A stretch of 64,000 bases of DNA. Source: Methylobacterium sp. 77. GTDB lineage: Bacteria > Pseudomonadota > Alphaproteobacteria > Rhizobiales > Beijerinckiaceae. This document shows, piece after piece, positions 48,817 to 59,665 of the stretch. Location: positions 838,011 through 902,010 of the forward strand of contig NZ_KB910516.1 of assembly GCF_000372825.1 (NCBI RefSeq), written 5' to 3'. The notes below the pieces were generated by a model, which saw only the letters and a program-made list of their open reading frames with translations, was not told the origin of the DNA and made no database searches. The position numbers were made by a program, and so were the translations under genes. The first letter of the stretch is position 1. Each line of letters opens with the position of its first letter.

Positions 48817-51237
48817 ATGGGAACGGGCGGCATGGAGGACGACATCGATCGGCTGCGGCGGCGCGAGGATGATCTCGAAGCCGAGGTCACGTGGCTGAGG
48901 GCGGAGATCGCCACCGGCATCCATTCGCCGGCCGCCGGCCAGAAGACCTCGGCGGCGGGGCCGGACGTGCTGTTCACGGCGGCGGAGAAGACCCGCATGC
49001 CGCAGATCGTCACCGATCCGAACCTGCCCGACAATCCCATCGTCTTCGCCAACCGCGCCTTTCAGGAGATGAGCGGCTATTCCGCAGCGGAGCTCGTCGG
49101 GCGGAATTGCCGCTTCCTGCAGGGGCCGGCGACCGACCCCGCCGAGGTGGCGCGCCTTCGCGACTCCATCGCCGCGCGCCGCGACGTCGTCGTCGAGATC
49201 ATCAATTATCACCGCGACGGGTCTCCGTTCCGCAACGAACTCTATGTCAGCCCGGTCTTCGATCCGGCGGGGCACCTGCGCTACTTCTTCGGCAGCCAGC
49301 TCGACGTCACCCGCTTTCGCACCGAGGAAGGCAAGCTCGCCGAGAGCGAGGCGCGGTACCGGACCCTGTTCGACGCGATCGATGCCGGATTCTGCATCGT
49401 CGAGATGCGCTTCGATGCGACCGGGCGCGCCATCGACTACCGCTTCGTCGAGGTGAATCCGGCTTTCGAGCATCAGGCCGGACTTGGGAACGTCGAGGGC
49501 CGCTGGGTCAGCGACGTCATTCCCGGGATCGAGCCACGCTGGTTGGAGACCTACGGCGAAGTCGCTCTGACCGGCAATCCGGTCCGGTTCGAGAGCGGCG
49601 CGGTGACCCTTGGCCGCTGGTTCGACGTCCATGCCCTGCGCATCGGCGAGCCGGCGCAGCAGCGCGTCGCCATTCTCTTCAACGACATCACCGAGCGACG
49701 CGAAGCCGAGACGGTGCTGAGGACCACGGCGCGCGAGCGGACCACGGAGCGTGATCTCGTCTGGCGGGCGAGCCGCGATCTCCTCGTGATCTGCGGCTTC
49801 GACGGGATCTACCGCGCGGTCAATCCGGCCTGGACCGAGATGCTCGGCTGGCCTGCCGAGACCCTGGTCGGCGCTCGCTTCGACGACTTCATACACCCGG
49901 ACGACAAGGAGGCGGCAGCGCAGGCCGTGGACCTGCTACGGTCCGGTGCGGTCCTCGACAACCTCGACATCCGCCAGCCGACCGCCGATGGTGGCGAGCG
50001 CTGGATCTCCTGGAACGCGATCCCGCAGGGCGATCATTTCTACGCGGCCGGCCGCGATGTCACCGAGCGCAAGGCCCTCGAAGAACAACTCCGCCAGTCG
50101 CAGAAGCTCGAAGCCGTGGGCCAGCTCACCGGCGGCGTCGCGCACGACTTCAACAACCTGCTGACGGTGATCCGTTCCTCCACCGATCTCCTGCGCCGTC
50201 CCGACCTGCCCGAGGAGCGTCGCCGTCGCTACGTCGACGCCATATCGGATACGGTGACGCGCGCGGCCAAGCTCACCGGCCAGCTCCTGGCCTTCGCCCG
50301 GCGGCAATCCCTGTCTCCCGAAGTCTTCGACGTCGCCAGGGGCGTCGCCTCGGTGGCCGACATGGTCGGCACACTGACCGGTGCCCGGATTCAGGTCGAG
50401 ACACAGATCGACACCGGCCGCGACGCCGATGGGCAACCGCTCGGCTGCCTCATCGACGCCGATCCGAGCCAGTTCGACACGGCGCTCGTCAACATGGTCG
50501 TCAATGCGCGCGACGCCATGGACGGGGAGGGCAGGCTGACGATCCGCGTCCGTCGCGCCTCGATCATCCCCGCAATCCGGGCTCATCCCCGCATCCGGGG
50601 CGATTACGTCGCCGTCTCGGTCTCCGATACGGGATCGGGCATCGCGCCCGAGATGCTCGACCGGATCTTCGAGCCGTTCTTCACCACCAAGGGTGTCGGC
50701 CAGGGCACCGGCCTCGGCCTGTCCCAGGTCTTCGGCTTCGCCAAGCAATCGGGCGGCGAGGTCGCGGTCGAGAGTCGTCTCGGGCAAGGGACGACGTTCA
50801 CTCTCTACCTCCCGCGTGCGCCGGGAGAGGCCGTCGTCGCCGAGCCGGTGCAGGAGCCTCCGGCGCTGGCCGAGAGCCACGGGACCCGCGTCCTCGTCGT
50901 GGAGGACAATGCGGAGGTCGGCGCCTTCGCGACCCAGGCCCTGCAGGAACTCGGTTACGTCACTCTCTGGGCAATGGATGCGCAGCAGGCGCTCGACGCA
51001 TTGGCACGCGACCCCAGCGGCTTCGAAGTGGTGTTTTCCGACGTGGTGATGCCGGGGATGAACGGCATCGATCTCGCCCAGGCGATCAAGCGGAAATGGC
51101 CCGCCATGCCCGTCGTGCTGACCTCCGGTTACAGCCACGTCCTCGCCGAAGAGGGCAGCCACGGCTTCGAACTCCTGCGCAAACCATACTCGGTCGCCGA
51201 CCTCTCGCGCATTCTAAGGCTCGCCGTCTCGCGCTGA
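48817..51237 (+). CDS. LOV-domain hybrid histidine kinase (predicted blue-light sensor)
   Basis: 806 aa, cytoplasmic. N-terminal coiled coil (about 6-32), then a LOV domain (about 55-165) with the full flavin-adduct motif [10 protein letters not shown], reactive Cys98; N-terminal part [13 protein letters not shown] and [13 protein letters not shown] are also canonical. Then PAS (about 180-295), PAS (about 315-420), HisKA-type dimerisation region with [11 protein letters not shown] (His443), HATPase ([23 protein letters not shown]), and a C-terminal receiver domain (about 690-805) with phospho-acceptor Asp742 in SDVVMPG. In characterised LOV kinases blue light forms a Cys-FMN adduct and raises autophosphorylation. 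It lies 13 kb from the PGC with no output partner next to it. Confidence 0.93.
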   Translation: MGTGGMEDDIDRLRRREDDLEAEVTWLRAEIATGIHSPAAGQKTSAAGPDVLFTAAEKTRMPQIVTDPNLPDNPIVFANRAFQEMSGYSAAELVGRNCRFLQGPATDPAEVARLRDSIAARRDVVVEIINYHRDGSPFRNELYVSPVFDPAGHLRYFFGSQLDVTRFRTEEGKLAESEARYRTLFDAIDAGFCIVEMRFDATGRAIDYRFVEVNPAFEHQAGLGNVEGRWVSDVIPGIEPRWLETYGEVALTGNPVRFESGAVTLGRWFDVHALRIGEPAQQRVAILFNDITERREAETVLRTTARERTTERDLVWRASRDLLVICGFDGIYRAVNPAWTEMLGWPAETLVGARFDDFIHPDDKEAAAQAVDLLRSGAVLDNLDIRQPTADGGERWISWNAIPQGDHFYAAGRDVTERKALEEQLRQSQKLEAVGQLTGGVAHDFNNLLTVIRSSTDLLRRPDLPEERRRRYVDAISDTVTRAAKLTGQLLAFARRQSLSPEVFDVARGVASVADMVGTLTGARIQVETQIDTGRDADGQPLGCLIDADPSQFDTALVNMVVNARDAMDGEGRLTIRVRRASIIPAIRAHPRIRGDYVAVSVSDTGSGIAPEMLDRIFEPFFTTKGVGQGTGLGLSQVFGFAKQSGGEVAVESRLGQGTTFTLYLPRAPGEAVVAEPVQEPPALAESHGTRVLVVEDNAEVGAFATQALQELGYVTLWAMDAQQALDALARDPSGFEVVFSDVVMPGMNGIDLAQAIKRKWPAMPVVLTSGYSHVLAEEGSHGFELLRKPYSVADLSRILRLAVSR

Positions 51238-51480
51238 GCCTCGGGTCGCGTCGGCGCGCATGTCGAGCGGGCGCGACCGGCCGACGCAGAAACCTTCGCT
51301 GCAGTGCAACGTTGCCTCGGCAGACAGGTCGGCGGGCGGCCGTACAACTTTGCCCGCCAAGCAGGCCAGCGCTGCGATGCCCGACCCCTTCGGCATCCAC
51401 CCCTCCGGCGCACCTTGCCGACGCCCCCTCATCCCGTCGAGCAAAGCCGCTCGACACGCGCGAAAGACACGGACACCCGC
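51238..51480. other. Intergenic region
   Basis: 243 nt between the LOV kinase and the oxidoreductase gene, same strand. No RNA gene, operator or terminator hairpin with a T-tract recognised. Confidence 0.4.
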
Positions 51481-52638
51481 ATGAGCATCGCTTCCGCCCT
51501 CGGCCTGACGTCGTCCAAGAAAATTCGCTACGCCTTCGTGGCTCTGGGCGACATCACCCAGGAAGCGATGCTGCCGGGTGTGAAGCACACCGGCAATTCG
51601 GAGATCGTCGCCTTCGTCACGGGCGATCCGGAGAAGGCGCGCGGTGTCGGCGAGCAATACGGCGTCACCGATTCCTACGGCTACGAAGAGTTCGGCGAGT
51701 TGCTGGCATCGGGCACCATCGACGCGATCTATCTCGCCACGCCGAATTGGCGCCATGCCGAGTTCGCGGTGCCCGCGCTGAAGGCCGGCATCCACGTCCT
51801 CGTCGAGAAACCGCTGGAGATTTCAGTCGAGAAGTCCAGGGAGATCATCGCGGCGCAGAAGACTTCCGGTGCCAAGCTGATGGTGGCCTATCGCCTGCAT
51901 TTCGAACCCTGCACCCTGGCCACCATCGATCTGATCCGATCCGGCAAGCTCGGTGACCTTCTCACCTTCACCTCGACGTTCACCCAGATGGTCTCGCCCG
52001 AGAACCACCGGGCGACGAACGGTATCGAGGCCGGCCCGATCTTCGATATGGGGCCCTATCCGATCAACGCCGCCCGCTACGTCTTCGGCGATGAGCCGAC
52101 GGAGGTGGTCTCCGCCGTCGGAATCCGCCACCCGCAAGCCGGTCTCGGCGACTTCGACGACACCGTCGCGGTGACGCTCAGGTTCCCGCAGGATCGCATC
52201 GCGCAGTTCGTGCTGTCCTATTACGGCAATACGCTGGACAGCTATGCAGTGGTCGGCACCAAGGGCAGCGTCGAGGTCAATCCCGGCTACATGTACGGCA
52301 AGCCTTTGCAGCACATCGTGACCATCGGTGAAGAGAAGAGTCACAACAGTTTCAAGAACACCGACCATTTCGGCGGCGAGCTCAAATACTTCTCCGACTG
52401 CATCCTCGACGACCGCGATCCCGAGCCAGACGGTGAGGAAGGCTATGCCGACATGCGCGTGATCGAAGGCATCGTCCGCGCCTTGCAGACCGGGACCTCG
52501 CAGGTTCTCGAACCATTCCTTCGCACGAAGCGCATCGATACGAAGGCGCAGGAGCAGACGCTCTCGGCACAAAAATCGCCGGACCTGATCAACACCTCGA
52601 ATCCCGGCAAGGGCAAGGACAAGGTTCCGCTGAACTAG
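51481..52638 (+). CDS. Gfo/Idh/MocA-family oxidoreductase
   Basis: 385 aa NAD(P)-dependent sugar-type dehydrogenase. N-terminal Rossmann fold (YAFVALGDITQEAMLPGV near residue 17, GDIT replacing the usual GxGxxG) and the family EKPLE motif at about residue 105. The C-terminal domain has the motif GPIFDMGPYPINAARYVFG near 182. Resembles glucose-fructose oxidoreductase-like proteins. It precedes the GH15 gene, so a role in sugar or trehalose metabolism is plausible. C-terminal 40 residues are polar and Lys-rich. Confidence 0.88.
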   Translation: MSIASALGLTSSKKIRYAFVALGDITQEAMLPGVKHTGNSEIVAFVTGDPEKARGVGEQYGVTDSYGYEEFGELLASGTIDAIYLATPNWRHAEFAVPALKAGIHVLVEKPLEISVEKSREIIAAQKTSGAKLMVAYRLHFEPCTLATIDLIRSGKLGDLLTFTSTFTQMVSPENHRATNGIEAGPIFDMGPYPINAARYVFGDEPTEVVSAVGIRHPQAGLGDFDDTVAVTLRFPQDRIAQFVLSYYGNTLDSYAVVGTKGSVEVNPGYMYGKPLQHIVTIGEEKSHNSFKNTDHFGGELKYFSDCILDDRDPEPDGEEGYADMRVIEGIVRALQTGTSQVLEPFLRTKRIDTKAQEQTLSAQKSPDLINTSNPGKGKDKVPLN

Positions 52639-52676
52639 CTGAGCCCCGACGACCGTGCCCGATTCCATTCCTCCAC

Positions 52677-52711
52677 CCAAGACCAAGCGATGCATCCAAG
52701 ACCAAGCGATG
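52677..52711 (+). repeat. 19-bp tandem duplication at the GH15 start
   Basis: CCAAGACCAAGCGATG occurs at 52677-52692 and 52696-52711, a 19-bp period. The second copy carries ATG 52709. The first gives an out-of-frame ATG 52690 opening an 8-codon frame that stops at 52714-52716, just past ATG 52709. Confidence 0.75.
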
Positions 52712-54598
52712 ACTGAACGAGCCGGGACGGGGATCGCTCTCACCGCCGACGCCTCAAACGTCGGCGATGGGGCTGCAGCGCTATCACGAGGCGCATCCAC
52801 GGCCGTCGAGACGAAGGCCACCGAACATCCGATTCAGGATTACGGCGCGTTGGGCGACGGTCGCTCGGTCGTGCTCGTCGGGCCGGATGGTGCGGTGGCG
52901 TGGTGGTGCGTGCCCGAGATGGATTCGCCGCCCCTGTTCGACCGGCTGCTGGAGCCCGAGAACGGCGGCTATTTTCAGGTCTGCCCCGAGGGCACGTATA
53001 CGATGGAGCGGTGCTACCGCACCGACAGCAACGTCCTCGAGACGATCTTCACCACCGAATCCGGCACGGCGAGAGTGACGGAATCCCTCAACAGCAGTCA
53101 CGCCGGACGACTGCCCTGGTGTGAACTGGCGCGGCGGCTGGAGGGAGTCGCAGGGACGGTCACATTCCGGATTCGCGCCGTCTTCGGCACGCAGGGCGAT
53201 TCCCACTCACCCTGGCTGCAGCCCAACCCCAATGGCTGCGTCTTCCATGTCGGCCCAGTCCTCGGCGTGGTGCGCTTCAGCGACAACATCCGAATCCTCG
53301 AGGAGGAGGACCGCACCATCGCCGCAACGGTGACACTGGGGCAGGGTGAGAGCGCCCTGGTGGCGCTTCTCGCTGGCGAGGACGAGCCTTTGGGCATTCC
53401 GACCATCGCGGAGATCGACGCGCGCATCGATGTCAGCGACGCGGCGTGGCGGCACTGGGCGGAGGGGCTGCATTATGAAGGGCCGCACCGGACAGAGGTG
53501 CGGCGCAGCGGCCTCGCCCTCAAATTGCTCCTCTATTCGCCGAGCGGCGCGATCGCCGCCGCAGCCACGACCTCGCTGCCGGAGCGCATCGGCGGGCCGA
53601 AGAACTACGATTACCGTTACGCCTGGATCCGCGACGCCGGCTACACCGTCAACGCGTTCCTGCGCGTCGGCGCGATGCCGGAGGCGAAGGCGGCCTTCTC
53701 GTGGCTGATGAAACACCTGCACGCGCACGGTGCGCAGGTGTTCTACACCCTGCGCGGCGGGAGAGTGCCGGAGGAGAGTACTCTCGATCTCGCCGGCTAT
53801 GGCGGGTCGCGCCCGGTCCGGGTCGGCAACGCGGCGGCCCGGCAGCACCAGCACGGGATCTACGGCGACATCTTCGAGACCGCGACCCTGTTCGTCGCCG
53901 GTGGCAATATCCTCGACCAGAAGAGCGCCAAGGTCTTGGCGGACCTCGCCGACGAATGTGCCGACCGCTGGCGCCAGAAGGATGCCGGCATCTGGGAACT
54001 GGAGGTTCCGCAACATTACACGATGTCGAAGATCAGCGCCTGGCAGGCCCTCGCCCGCGCCATCGAGCTGGCGGAGGCCGGCCATATCGCGGCGACCTGC
54101 GTCCCGCGCTGGTCGCGCGAACGCGATCGGATCCAGGCATGGATCGAGGAACATTGCTGGTCGGAGACGCGCCAAGCCTACACGTTCTATCCCGGCACCG
54201 AGCGCCTCGACGCGTCGCTGATCCTGGCGGTGCGCTTCGGGTTCGACGGGCGCGAGCGCCTGTCCTCGACCATCGACGCGATCCGCGACGAACTCGGTCG
54301 CGGCCCGCTTCTCTTCCGCTATTCCGGAGCCGAGAAGGAGGAGGGTGCCTTCGTGGCCTGTTCGTTCTGGCTCGTGGAGGCCTTGGCCGAACTCGGCCGG
54401 CAGGACGAGGCCGAGACGGTCTTCACCGGCACGATGCGCGCTGTCGCAAAGGGCGTCGGCATCATGAGCGAGATGGTGGACCCGGCCACCGGCGACCATC
54501 TCGGCAACACACCGCAGGGCCTGAGCCATCTCGCTTTGCTTCACGCCGCCTGTTCCCTGCGCGGCGACCGCGAACGATCCCTGAAAGCGGCCCGATGA
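52709..54598 (+). CDS. GH15 glucoamylase/trehalase-like glycosidase
   Basis: 629 aa from ATG 52709 (an in-frame GTG 52655 would add 18 residues). N-terminal beta-sandwich (PIQDYGALGDGRSVVLVGPDGAVAWWCVP) and a catalytic (alpha/alpha)6 barrel: ERIGGPKNYDYRYAWIRDAGYTVNAF near residue 292, where the Arg-Asp-Ala-Gly motif is characteristic of bacterial GH15, and KEEGAFVACSFWLVEAL near 550, which carries the probable base Glu. Cytoplasmic. Acts on alpha-glucans or trehalose; the family includes both. ATGA overlap with the MFS gene. Confidence 0.88.
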   Translation: MTERAGTGIALTADASNVGDGAAALSRGASTAVETKATEHPIQDYGALGDGRSVVLVGPDGAVAWWCVPEMDSPPLFDRLLEPENGGYFQVCPEGTYTMERCYRTDSNVLETIFTTESGTARVTESLNSSHAGRLPWCELARRLEGVAGTVTFRIRAVFGTQGDSHSPWLQPNPNGCVFHVGPVLGVVRFSDNIRILEEEDRTIAATVTLGQGESALVALLAGEDEPLGIPTIAEIDARIDVSDAAWRHWAEGLHYEGPHRTEVRRSGLALKLLLYSPSGAIAAAATTSLPERIGGPKNYDYRYAWIRDAGYTVNAFLRVGAMPEAKAAFSWLMKHLHAHGAQVFYTLRGGRVPEESTLDLAGYGGSRPVRVGNAAARQHQHGIYGDIFETATLFVAGGNILDQKSAKVLADLADECADRWRQKDAGIWELEVPQHYTMSKISAWQALARAIELAEAGHIAATCVPRWSRERDRIQAWIEEHCWSETRQAYTFYPGTERLDASLILAVRFGFDGRERLSSTIDAIRDELGRGPLLFRYSGAEKEEGAFVACSFWLVEALAELGRQDEAETVFTGTMRAVAKGVGIMSEMVDPATGDHLGNTPQGLSHLALLHAACSLRGDRERSLKAAR

Positions 54599-55821
54599 CC
54601 GGAACCACCACATTCGGCGAGACCACGCCGGACACCATCGCGGTACCGGACGTCGCGCCCGGCCGACACCCCGGCCTCGTCCTGACCGCGCTGGCCATGG
54701 GCGGCTTTGCCATCGGCACCACCGAATTCGCGACGATGAGCCTGCTGCCGGCCTTCGCTCCCGATCTCGGCATCGATGCGCCGACGGCGGGCCACGTCAT
54801 CAGCGCCTATGCGCTCGGCGTCGTCGTCGGCGCACCGGTCATCGCCGTTCTCGCGGCGAAAGTCGCTCGCAGGACGCTCCTCGTCGGGCTGATGGTGCTG
54901 TTCGCGCTCGGCAACGGCCTCTCGGCGCTCGCGCCGAGCTATCACGGGATGCTCCTCTTCCGCTTCCTCGCCGGCCTGCCGCATGGCGCCTATTTCGGCG
55001 TGGCCGCCCTCGTCGCCGCCTCTCTCGTCCCGCGCGAGCGGCGAACCCAGGCGGTCTCGCGCGTGATCCTGGGCCTCACCATCGCGACGGTGGCGGGCGT
55101 ACCGCTCGCCAACGTGATTGGGCAGCTCGTCGGGTGGCGCTGGAGCTTCGGACTCGTCGCCGTTCTCGCTCTTATGACGGCCGTGTCGGTGCGCCTCCTG
55201 GCGCCCCTCGGGCCACCGGCGGTCGGTGCGAGCGCCCTGCGCGAGCTCGGCGCGCTCCGGCGCGGGCAGGTCTGGTTGACGCTCGCCATCGGGGCGATCG
55301 GGTTCGGCGGCCTGTTCTCGGTCTATACCTACCTCGCCTCGACGCTGATCGACGTCACCCATGCCTCTCCGGCGGCGATCCCGGTGGTGCTCGCCATGTT
55401 CGGCCTCGGCCTGACATGCGGCAACCTCGTCTGCGCCTGGGCCGCGGACCGCGCCCTGATGCCGGCAGCGGGCCTGACGCTTGTCTGGACGGCAGCGGCT
55501 CTGGCGCTCTACCCGTTCTCGGTCGGCAGCGTCTGGACGCTGGCGCCGGTGGTGTTCCTGATCGGCTGCGGCGGTGGCCTCGCCACCATTTTGCAGACAC
55601 GGCTGATGGATGTGGCCGAGGATGCGCAGACCCTCGCCGCCGCGCTGAACCACTCGGCCTTCAACTTCGCCAACGCGCTCGGCCCCTGGCTCGCCGGCCT
55701 CGCCCTCACCGCCGGTTTTGGCCTGCCCTCGACCGGGTGGGTCGGCGTCGGGCTGGCGCTCGGCGGATTGGTGCTATGGGCGGCGTCCTCGCTGATCGAG
55801 CGCTACGGGGCCAGCGGTTGA
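54595..55821 (+). CDS. MFS transporter (AraJ/DHA1-like)
   Basis: 408 aa with 12 predicted helices. Motif GTTEFATMSLLPAFAPDLGI near residue 40 is typical of the AraJ/YdhP drug- or sugar-efflux group, and FLAGLPHGAYFGVAALVAA near 122. Coupled to the GH15 gene by a 4-nt overlap. Possible exporter of a sugar derivative; substrate unknown. The last 19 nt overlap the convergent small ORF. Confidence 0.9.
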   Translation: MTGTTTFGETTPDTIAVPDVAPGRHPGLVLTALAMGGFAIGTTEFATMSLLPAFAPDLGIDAPTAGHVISAYALGVVVGAPVIAVLAAKVARRTLLVGLMVLFALGNGLSALAPSYHGMLLFRFLAGLPHGAYFGVAALVAASLVPRERRTQAVSRVILGLTIATVAGVPLANVIGQLVGWRWSFGLVAVLALMTAVSVRLLAPLGPPAVGASALRELGALRRGQVWLTLAIGAIGFGGLFSVYTYLASTLIDVTHASPAAIPVVLAMFGLGLTCGNLVCAWAADRALMPAAGLTLVWTAAALALYPFSVGSVWTLAPVVFLIGCGGGLATILQTRLMDVAEDAQTLAAALNHSAFNFANALGPWLAGLALTAGFGLPSTGWVGVGLALGGLVLWAASSLIERYGASG

Positions 55822-56036
55822 ATATCGAGCTGCATGCCCCGTCCCCTGAGGACACGGACGAGACGGTCTTCGAGCTCCTCGTTCAGCCCATTCACCTGCA
55901 TGTGCAAGCGGCTACCCTTCGGCGTCCCCGTTACCCAGAGACGATAGATCAGCCCTTCCTCGCGCATCTGCGTCAGAAGCCGCTCGGATCCGAGCCGGTT
56001 GGCTTCGTCGTTCATCGCAATGAGGGTCGTGTCCAT
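55803..56036 (-). CDS. Small protein of unknown function
   Basis: 77 aa from ATG 56036, preceded by GGGAG with 6-nt spacing. Soluble and charged: MNDEANRLGSERLLTQMREEG, then LIYRLWVTGTPKGSRLHMQV, as in a small alpha-beta fold. No family recognised. Overlaps the MFS gene tail by 19 nt on the opposite strand. Confidence 0.62.
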   Translation of the reverse strand: MDTTLIAMNDEANRLGSERLLTQMREEGLIYRLWVTGTPKGSRLHMQVNGLNEELEDRLVRVLRGRGMQLDIQPLAP

Positions 56037-56124
56037 TCAGGTCTCCCGCTCTCTTCTAGGGAAACGTCCCACCGCGATGTTTCGTCCAGATGTCTCGGTA
56101 GTCTTCTGCGAACGAGGATAACGA

Positions 56125-57770
<1,646 letters not shown>

Positions 57771-57774
<4 letters not shown>

Positions 57775-58658
57775 CGCAGAGCTCCGAAGCGTCGCGCGGT
57801 GCGCGGGTCGAGGGCATCGCGCAATCCGTCGCCGATGATGTTCACGGCGAGCACCGTGGCGGCGACGCAGAGACCGGGGAACAGGATCACCCAGGGCGCG
57901 ATCTGGAAGGATTGCCGGCCCTCGGCCATGATGTTGCCCCAGCTCGGAATCTCCGTGGGGATGCCGGCTCCGAGGAAGCTGAGGATCGCCTCCGTCAGGA
58001 TCGCTGAGGCGCAGACATAGGTGCCCTGGACGATGAGCGGCGCGATGGTGTTGGGCAGGACGTGGCGTATCAGCAGCATCGGCAGGCGGGTGCCGGCGCC
58101 GATCGCCGCCTCGACATAGGGCTCCGAGCGTACCGACAGGACGACGCTGCGCACGAGGCGCGCCACGCGCGGGATCTCGGGAATGGCGATGGCGACGATC
58201 ACCGTGCCGATCCCGGCCCCCGACAGGGTCACCATGGCGATGGCGAGGAGGATCGAGGGGATCGCCATGATCCCGTCCATGATCCGCATCACCACCGCGT
58301 CGAGCCGGCGGAGGTAGCCGGCGACGAGGCCGATGAAGAGCCCGATCAGCACGGAGGCCGCCGCCACCGAGAAGCCGATGGCGAGCGAGACACGGGCGCC
58401 GTAGACGACGCGGGTCCAGACATCGCGCCCGAACGCGTCGGTGCCGAGCCAAGCCACCGCCGAGGGCGGCTTGAGACGCAGGCGCGGGCGCAGCAGGATC
58501 GGGTCGCCGGTCCAGAGATAAGGGGCGGCGAGCGCCGCGAGGCCGACCACGAGGAGCACGGCGAGGCCGACCAGCACGCCCGGATGGCGCAGGGCCGGCG
58601 GCAGGGTCGCGAGCCTCGAGGCGCGGGGGGAAGGGATCGTCCGTTCCTGACGGCTCAA
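57771..58658 (-). CDS. Peptide ABC transporter permease, DppC type
   Basis: 295 aa from TTG 58658, which overlaps the DppB stop (TTGA). N-terminal helix then the binding-protein-dependent permease domain: LGTDAFGRDVWTRVVYGARVSL near residue 72 and EAAIGAGTRLPMLLIRHVLPN near 182. Forms the membrane channel with DppB. Confidence 0.93.
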
Positions 58659-59596
58659 TAGCGGATCCTCGGATCGAACAGCAGGTAGGACAGGTCGATG
58701 GCGAGATTGACCACCACGTAGAGGGCGGAGAACAGCAGGATCACGCCCTGGATCACCGGGTAGTCGCGGGCGAGCACCGAATCGACGGTGAGGCGACCGA
58801 GGCCGGGGAGGTTGAACACGCTCTCGGTCACCACGACACCGCTGATGAGCAGGGCGATGCCGAGGCCGATCACCGAGATCACCGGCACGGCCGCGTTGCG
58901 CAGCGCATGGCGCCACAGCACCTGGGTCTCGCCGATGCCCTTGGCACGGGCGGTGCGGATGTAATCCTCGCCCAGGACTTCCAGCACGCTGGATCGGGTG
59001 GTGCGCGCGATGAGGGCGACGTAGATCACCGACAGGGTCAGCGTCGGCAGGATCAGCCGCGACAGGAAGGGCCAGAGTCCTTCGGTGATGCTGACATAGC
59101 CCTGCACCGGCAGGAGCCGAAGCTGCATGGCGAAGCCGAAGATGAGCAGGTAGCCGAGAACGAAGACCGGCACCGAGAATCCGAGCACCGAGACCGCCAT
59201 GACGGCCCGGTCGACCCAGGTGCCGTGCCACCAGGCGGCCAGCACCCCGAGGGGCACCGCCACGATCACCGCGAAGACGATGGTGGTGGTGGCCAAGGCC
59301 AGGGTCGGCTCGATCCGTTCGAGGATGAGCTTGGCGACCGGCTGGTTCGAGATGATCGAGGAGCCGAGATCGCCCTGGAGGAGCCGGCCGACCCAGGACA
59401 CGAACTGGGTCAGGATCGGCTGGTCGAGGCCGAGGCGTACCCGGATCGCCGCGATCTGGTCGGGACTCGCGGCGTCTCCCGCCAGGATGGCGGCGGGATC
59501 GCCCGGCGCCAGCCGCAGCAGCAGGAACACGATGACGGCCACCACGCCCATCACGGGGAGAGTGGCCGCGAGACGACCGGCGAGAAAGCGACCCAT
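58655..59596 (-). CDS. Peptide ABC transporter permease, DppB type
   Basis: 313 aa with about six helices. Typical DppB start (GRFLAGRLAATLPVMGVVAVIVF) with LAPGDPAAILAG near residue 30, and EAA loop RTARAKGIGETQVLWRHALRNA near 215. Downstream of the binding-protein gene; 69 nt between them contain a CCCCC/GGGGG stem (59630-59644) that may tune expression. Confidence 0.94.
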   Translation of the reverse strand: MGRFLAGRLAATLPVMGVVAVIVFLLLRLAPGDPAAILAGDAASPDQIAAIRVRLGLDQPILTQFVSWVGRLLQGDLGSSIISNQPVAKLILERIEPTLALATTTIVFAVIVAVPLGVLAAWWHGTWVDRAVMAVSVLGFSVPVFVLGYLLIFGFAMQLRLLPVQGYVSITEGLWPFLSRLILPTLTLSVIYVALIARTTRSSVLEVLGEDYIRTARAKGIGETQVLWRHALRNAAVPVISVIGLGIALLISGVVVTESVFNLPGLGRLTVDSVLARDYPVIQGVILLFSALYVVVNLAIDLSYLLFDPRIRY

Positions 59597-59665
59597 TCAG
59601 ATCTCCGGGTTCTCAGAATGAGGCGCGATCCCCCTCCGCGGGGGAGTGGGTGCTTCAGGCAGCCG

